From assembly GCA_965153455.1 (NCBI GenBank), contig OZ234500.1, positions 14,445,579-14,509,578 of the forward strand: DNA of 64,000 bases, in the 5' to 3' direction. Shown here piece by piece: positions 58,551 through 64,000 of this stretch. The notes below the pieces were generated by a model. The model was not told where the DNA came from. It saw only the letters and a list, made by a program, of their open reading frames with translations, and ran no database searches. The first letter of the stretch is position 1; every line of letters begins with the position of its first letter. This stretch comes from Sphagnum compactum. Lineage: Eukaryota > Bryophyta > Sphagnopsida > Sphagnales. The translations under genes and the position numbers were made by a program.

Positions 58551-61472
58551 TTAGACAATCCCACCTGAGTTTTGGGCACATTCAACAGGTGTAACTGGGT
58601 AACGTGTCGTATCTGAGCAATAATCATATACCATGTAGTTCTGTTCAACCCATCTGAGCTTGCCAAGTTGGTCTGAACTTAACATTTGATAAGCAGCTCC
58701 ATCCCACCAGTTATTTGCATAAAATGTTGCACATGATGCATTGGCATTTTCAGCCACACAAGCATCAAGATTATAATTTGTGTATGACGCCACAAATGGC
58801 GCAGCTGCCCAATCAATTTTTATGCGTCCGCCTTGGGTGGCCCATTGTTCTCCATTCCAAAGGCTTGAAAAAATGGTCATTGGCTGGTGGTCTGGGTATG
58901 CCATTCCCAGATATTCATTGTTGGTGAATAATCGGATTGGCAAGTTGTCCACCGAAAATCTGGGCACAAAAGAAAAACCAACTTCAATGCTCCTAAAGAA
59001 TTTTGACCAATTTTTCTAGATTTTGGACAGCTTTAAAAACTCCTGTACAGTAACTTCAACATTTTTTTCAGGATTTCTATTTGTCAGTATCGAAAGTGAA
59101 GCTTTTTTGTGTCTGGAAGTACTTTTTTGCACACGGAGGACTAGGAAGCAAGCTGAGCCAACTTTTGTGCTTGGTATTCTTGCCAAAGTCATTGGGATTT
59201 AGGTACAATGTCTAGTTCAAAGAATTCCATATCTGCTCACAAGTTCCGATTGTGGACAACCCATGACATTCTGCAACAATAGTAATCATTGTAATTTGGC
59301 TTGAACCATGTGTAAATGCAAGGAACTCAGAACTGTGAGGGCTTACACTATTTGCCGATGGTTCCACAGAATACCATAACTGTGGAAGTCTGCAGTTGGG
59401 TCAAACCATAAAAAGATGCGCTGTTCACGTCCTCCTGTGCCATTGGCAAACACATTGGTCTGCAATATATAAGGCTGTCCAGAGAGATTTCCAAGGAACT
59501 CAAAATCCAGCTCATCATGGGTATCTGGGTGTGTCCATGGTGAAGAAAGCTGTCAACCAACCCCACACAAGATATTCTCATCAGCCTCACCAAGATTTCC
59601 ACCAAATTTTAGATGAAAATGGGTTTACTGCACAGACCACAGGGAAGCACGCAAAAAATCTTCCCTGGAAAGTCAATTTGATCTCTTTTTGCCATCAGTT
59701 AACCATCTATGTACTTTCTGATACCAATCTTGGAAACAAATGTTGCATTACTATCTTGGTGGATGGACCCATGGTCAGTGCTGGACTGTATTTGATCATG
59801 GTTTTCAAATTGCAAACCTAATCTAAACAGGTGAAAAATTTGCAAACGTTATCTTTCTTTGACAAGAAGGCAGCATTGCAAGAAGAAAAGTTTCAATTTT
59901 TCTAAACCAAAGTGCAATAGAAACAAAACGCTACAGATATTCTCAATGCACAGGAGCCCCATGACAATGTTTCAGTATGATGATTTAGCAGAATGCAGCT
60001 TGAGCATCAGTTTTGCAGGCAGAAGATAGGGAAGAAACATACATAATAGGCTGTGACAGTGCCAGCAGAATTATTAGGAACAAGTTTGATTTGCATGGTG
60101 ATATTGCCAAATAGGAATTGATTTATGGATTCAAACGCAGAGCCTGCACAGCATAAATATGAATCAGTCAATTTCCATGAGTTCTTGATCCTATTGAAGT
60201 CAATCCAGCAATACATTGTACTTGACAACCAACAGGTTCAATCTTCCAAATAGCAATTTCATGATAGTGGCCAATGTATTTAATACTTTTGATACTTTTC
60301 TTAACTAATTTGATGATTTTGATGATTGCATATAAGTCCTATTGCAGAAACTGCGGAATATTATCACTGAGATTAAATCCAAGTATTCAATAAAGGATTG
60401 ATTCGCCTGCCAAGACAATAATATCTCTATGCATTCCTTCACAAGACAAGGTGTCAATATTTATGACCAGGCAATGACAAATTAACTGAAAATGGCTAAA
60501 ACATTCTCAGAGGGACACAAGTTTTTAATGCCCACACACGTCTCTGCCCTGAAGAAATTTTCCTTTTGTAGCTCAAATTGGTATTCTTGCTTAACAGCAA
60601 AATGAACATCCTATTTGTTTGTTGCACTTCATGCTGCAACAAATATTTGGGCATTGTACATTTTGTATCACTAGCTGATAAGAGTGCTACTCTCTTGTGC
60701 TCAAAATGCATATGCATTGAATCCCGTCTAAAACATGACTGGCCAACAATTCAGATTGTCTCCCCACAGTGGACTGGTTTTCTTCATTTTTGTGCTCAAC
60801 TACATCATTATACACTTTGATAGACCATTCACAACCATTCCAATTCTTGTTCCAAGTCAATTGAGTGCTTGGATATAGTTATGCACTTTGCCCTAACATG
60901 GACTGAATGTATGACATTTCCTTCACAGTTCTGGTTTTCCAGCTTGATTTTTTTTCAGCATTTGAGCACCAAACCAGTAGACTATGATCAAGAATTCATA
61001 AGTCAAAATAAGTATTCATTCTGAGCTGTTCAAAATAAGTATCCAAGGCACTCTTATTCCAGAACACAAACCAAGCTTCACATTCCCTTTGTGACTCTTG
61101 CAAGGTTGTATTTCTTTATCTACACATTTCCAGATCATGACCACTCTTTCACATTTCTCATCAAACATTGAGAAAATTATCAGTTCACTCAAAAACCAAA
61201 GTACCTGATGTGTTGTCAAGTTTGAGCTCCAAAACTTCACCATTGTCAAGCAGTTGGGTATGGTCTGGAGCCCAAGTGATGTTGAAATCCTTGAAAAATG
61301 GTGGCGTTGTTGACTGGTGCTTTCTCCTCTTCTCTGCTGGGACTTCAATGGAGATCACAATAATGAAAACTAGGAGCAAAAGGATTATCAGTGACACACA
61401 GAGGCACCTTCCAATGGCCTTCTTTGACCACTTCTTCGGTGTTGATTGCATGGCATCAAATAGCTCTGTCAT
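58551..61472 (-). CDS. Xyloglucan endotransglucosylase/hydrolase (XTH, GH16) with N-terminal hydrophobic anchor
   Basis: XTHs cut and rejoin xyloglucan in the cell wall. Four GT-AG exons join in frame: 61472-61205, 60143-60043, 59549-59347, 58959-58551 (TAA), giving 326 residues. [20 protein letters not shown] leads into [11 protein letters not shown] and the GH16 motif DELDFEFLG (135-143; nucleophile E136, acid/base E140). Family members usually have [12 protein letters not shown] at 144-146 is the usual N-glycosylation site next to the active site. The C-terminal XTH domain ([18 protein letters not shown], then VECAQN) has the expected cysteines. The N-terminus is odd: about 22 residues with PKKWSKK precede a 20-residue hydrophobic stretch (23-42), followed by AEKRRKH. 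That suits a type II membrane anchor, although cleavage after VPA (46) is possible. Typical XTHs have 280-300 residues. It stands alone, with no other XTH in the window. Confidence 0.93.
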
Positions 61473-62538
61473 CTTCCCTGACTTTCTTCACCAACTGGGG
61501 GAGTTCAGAACAAAAAGTCTCCAAAAAATTGGAATTTTGATGATGCACTTAAAAAGCTTAGAAGATTGGAATCTGGGAACCTCTAATAAAAAGCTGAAAA
61601 GAATTGGAGCTTGATTTGAGATCAAGACCTTAAACCTTCAGAGTTTTCAAGTTCATAAAATGTGACTCTTTAGAGATATGAAGAGCTCACTCATGCAAAC
61701 CACAACATCTCAACAAAAGATAACGAAATTTGTGACTTCGTTGTTCGCAACAAGATTTATGTTTTTTTTTGGAGAAGAGCTGTAGACATGAAAGTGGTGT
61801 CTAATATTAAATAAAGCTTCACAGATGAATTGCTGGAAGCTGGAGCAAAAATTGCCAAAAAGACAATGATAGAAAAGCACGTACAACGTTATCAAGCTCC
61901 AGACAGTTGCAGACCTAAATGAAGTAAACAATGAATGAGAGGGATTATGCTAACAGGAGGAATGCAACAAAATAATGCAACAAAAAGGTTTGACATATGA
62001 GAGGAGTGCTTCAAAGAATGCAGCAGCAGCTCAAAGAGATGAGATGGCTGTTACGAAGATGATCGGACGGAACTGAGCTTGATCATCAAAATGACACTGC
62101 AAAAATAAACACTTCCGAATACAGTTTTGTATAGCCAAAAGCTTCAAGATGAAAAAGAGACAGTAAAAACAAAACAGAGAAACCTCAGGGAAAAAAAAAA
62201 AACCAAAATCAACTTGAGAAAAAGCAGTCGAGAGATTGACTACAAACCAGCTGTGCTGATGCAACAACAAGCGAGAGAGCTAAAGCGAGCTTCCGTAGAA
62301 ATGCCACTGCAAGGAAGGTTGGAGGTACGTCACAAACAAACAGCTGTGCATTGGAGTTTGCGAAAGTCTGTTGCAGTGCTCACAAAAAATCACTGCCCTA
62401 AAAGTCGGAGACAAAAAAAAGGAATTACCTCAGTAGGCGTTCAAAGAAAGAAAACAGCGAAAAAAAAATTGAAAAACAAAATGACACGCTCTGCAGCTCA
62501 TGAATTTTCCCCTTTCTAACGAGAGCTTCATGGAAATC
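61473..62538. other. Upstream region of the XTH gene
   Basis: This should hold the XTH 5' UTR and promoter. A 130-codon plus-strand frame (62127-62519) is lysine- and arginine-rich because the DNA is purine-rich; it lacks any domain and is not called as a gene. Confidence 0.4.
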
Positions 62539-62621
62539 CTCTTCCCTCCTCTCTCTCTCTGTCTCTCTCTCTTTCTCTTGCTGCCTCTGTCACTCTCTCT
62601 CTCTCTCTTTTTCTTTCTCTC
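62539..62621 (+). repeat. CT/TC microsatellite
   Basis: An interrupted (CT)n tract of about 80 bp on the plus strand, hence GA-rich on the strand of the XTH gene, about 1.1 kb before its start codon. GA-rich tracts can act as binding sites in plant promoters, but the distance makes this uncertain. Confidence 0.8.
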
Positions 62622-64000
62622 ACTTGAACCAAGGTTGACTAAAGACAGAAATTGGAAACTTTAACACATGGTATTCAGCACAGTGTGTTTTTCAGTCATT
62701 TTCAATCACTAAACAATGACAGTATTTTGTATTTTGCTTTCAGTGGTGAGTTTGAAAGGAAAATGCTTTTAATTTCAGGGGGGGAAATCATTTCCTGTGC
62801 TGAAGACAAACCAAAAAACAAGACAGCCTTGATGACAGTTTGCTTCATCAACCAAGGAAATTGGAAGAGAGCTTACTGATGATAATAATAGGTAGTTCAG
62901 TTATACTTAACTTAATAACTACTAACTACCTCCAACACAGAAAACAGAACCAAAGAGCTTAAAACGTAACTACTAACTAGGCTATATAGCCTACGCTATA
63001 CAGCCAAGTATTGTAAGAAGGGAAGACATCAAGAGAGCCAACTAAGCATGACTTAGCAAACATAATTACAACCAGGTAATGGTGCATTCACACTCGATGT
63101 TCAGTCAGTGTTAAATGAAAATCTAGGTGGCATCCTACATGGCACCCAATGTTAAATGAGTGATAGCTTAATGTTAATTGAATGTTAGCTTAACATCAAA
63201 TTTTCAGGGTAACTAGTTTTAAGTCCTAAATGGCTAGCATGATGTTAGGAGACTCAACCTAACACCAAGTTTGAACTCACCTTAAGTAAGAAGACCAATG
63301 TGTACTTGCCAACTAAGCATGACTAAAAGGACTTTGCATGATTTAGAGAGAAACTTTCACACAAAGTAAACAGTGATTTTTTTCCAACAGGTTTTGTCAT
63401 TTTTCAACTAAAAATTGCAGAAAGTGTTATTTCTCTAGCATAATTTTTTGAATTTTTTTTGGTTGTATCACAAAATTGAATGGATTTTTAAAACAAACCC
63501 TGAAAGCAAACATGTGTTTCATCCAGTGATCTTTTGGGTGGGAATTTTCACTACTTGGCAATTTATTGAAACTTGGAAACACATGTTCTAATTCAGAGCA
63601 AAACGTGTTTTTTAATCAGCAAAAGTTTGTTTCTTTTGTGAAATAAAGGAAAATTGAATAAAGAAACACCATTTTCATCATGTAATTGGCTCAGCCTTTT
63701 ATTTCAGATTCGAACAAAATCATGACAAATGATGATACTGTGTAACATAGTGAGGACATTTTAATGCAATGTGTACGCTATAAAATAGTAACCTGCAGAC
63801 TACATTTAAGGGCCACTTTACACTAGGAGTCAGGGCTAATGTTCAACCCAAATCCAGCATTCCTATTGGTGCAAAAGTTGAAATCAGCCCAAGCTTTCGA
63901 CTAGGAGTCAAGGCTGACATAGAAAAAAACTTTTCAATCTGCCCCAAGTTACTAATAAATGCTAAACAGTATGGCCTTATATTGGCCCCAAGGCTGAAAA
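62622..64000. other. Intergenic DNA to the window end
   Basis: No gene is recognised. A perfect 14-bp palindrome AGGCTATATAGCCT lies at 62979-62992 among ACTAACTAC words. Near the end, the phrase CACTAGGAGTCAGGGCT (about 63820) recurs as GACTAGGAGTCAAGGCT (about 63899), a short direct repeat. Confidence 0.5.

Noticed and set aside
58028-58581. Open frames downstream of the XTH stop codon
   Set aside because: They lie in the likely 3' UTR, occur on both strands and have no motif.
62127-62519. 130-codon basic plus-strand frame upstream of the XTH
   Set aside because: The lysine and arginine richness comes from purine-rich DNA. No motif, and it sits in the promoter region of the opposite gene.

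Overview
The window looks like nuclear DNA of a land plant. It carries GT-AG spliced genes with mostly short introns, a plant-type xyloglucan endotransglucosylase/hydrolase, a pentatricopeptide-repeat (PPR) relic and AAACCCTA telo-boxes near two 5' ends. Most of the rest is AT-rich intergenic DNA full of decayed transposons. I cannot name the species from sequence alone. The compact introns and the kinds of retroelement relic would suit a bryophyte or another non-seed plant, but that is inference.

Four genes look intact. (1) A DNAJB12/14-type ER J-protein with a DUF1977 C-terminus, intronless, + strand, 5533-6579. (2) A TMEM208/SND2-like ER membrane protein, intronless, + strand, 9295-9822. 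(3) The biotin-containing alpha subunit of mitochondrial 3-methylcrotonyl-CoA carboxylase, - strand, 44522 down to 39401. I resolved this into 15 GT-AG exons that join in frame to 749 codons. (4) An XTH, - strand, 61472 down to 58551, with 4 exons joining to 326 codons. It has an unusual basic N-terminal extension and a long hydrophobic segment.

Three coding relics are recognisable: a PPR pseudogene (about 3.83-4.37 kb, - strand), a reverse-transcriptase element without LTR features (about 47.6-49.6 kb, + strand) and a Ty3/gypsy-type integrase region (53.47-54.64 kb, + strand). All carry stops and frameshifts, and both retroelement enzymes have lost a catalytic residue.

The region from 14.9 to 38.2 kb and from 50.6 to 53.5 kb is dominated by non-coding mobile DNA. 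It holds a 395-bp MITE-like element with perfect 17-bp terminal inverted repeats, and two inverted copies of a roughly 0.75-0.79-kb TIR element 7.3 kb apart. It also holds a palindrome with two 251-bp arms, and a repeated end module built in a fixed order (AT-rich core, conserved block, CCTA/TAGG array, block rich in CATGTGGCA, block rich in GCAACT). That module, seen twice nearly complete and in further partial copies, is the best candidate for an undescribed element family here.

Functionally, the J-protein and the TMEM208-like protein both act at the ER membrane in protein insertion and quality control. The carboxylase belongs to mitochondrial leucine breakdown and the XTH to cell-wall remodelling. 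I see no cluster or operon-like logic linking the four genes.
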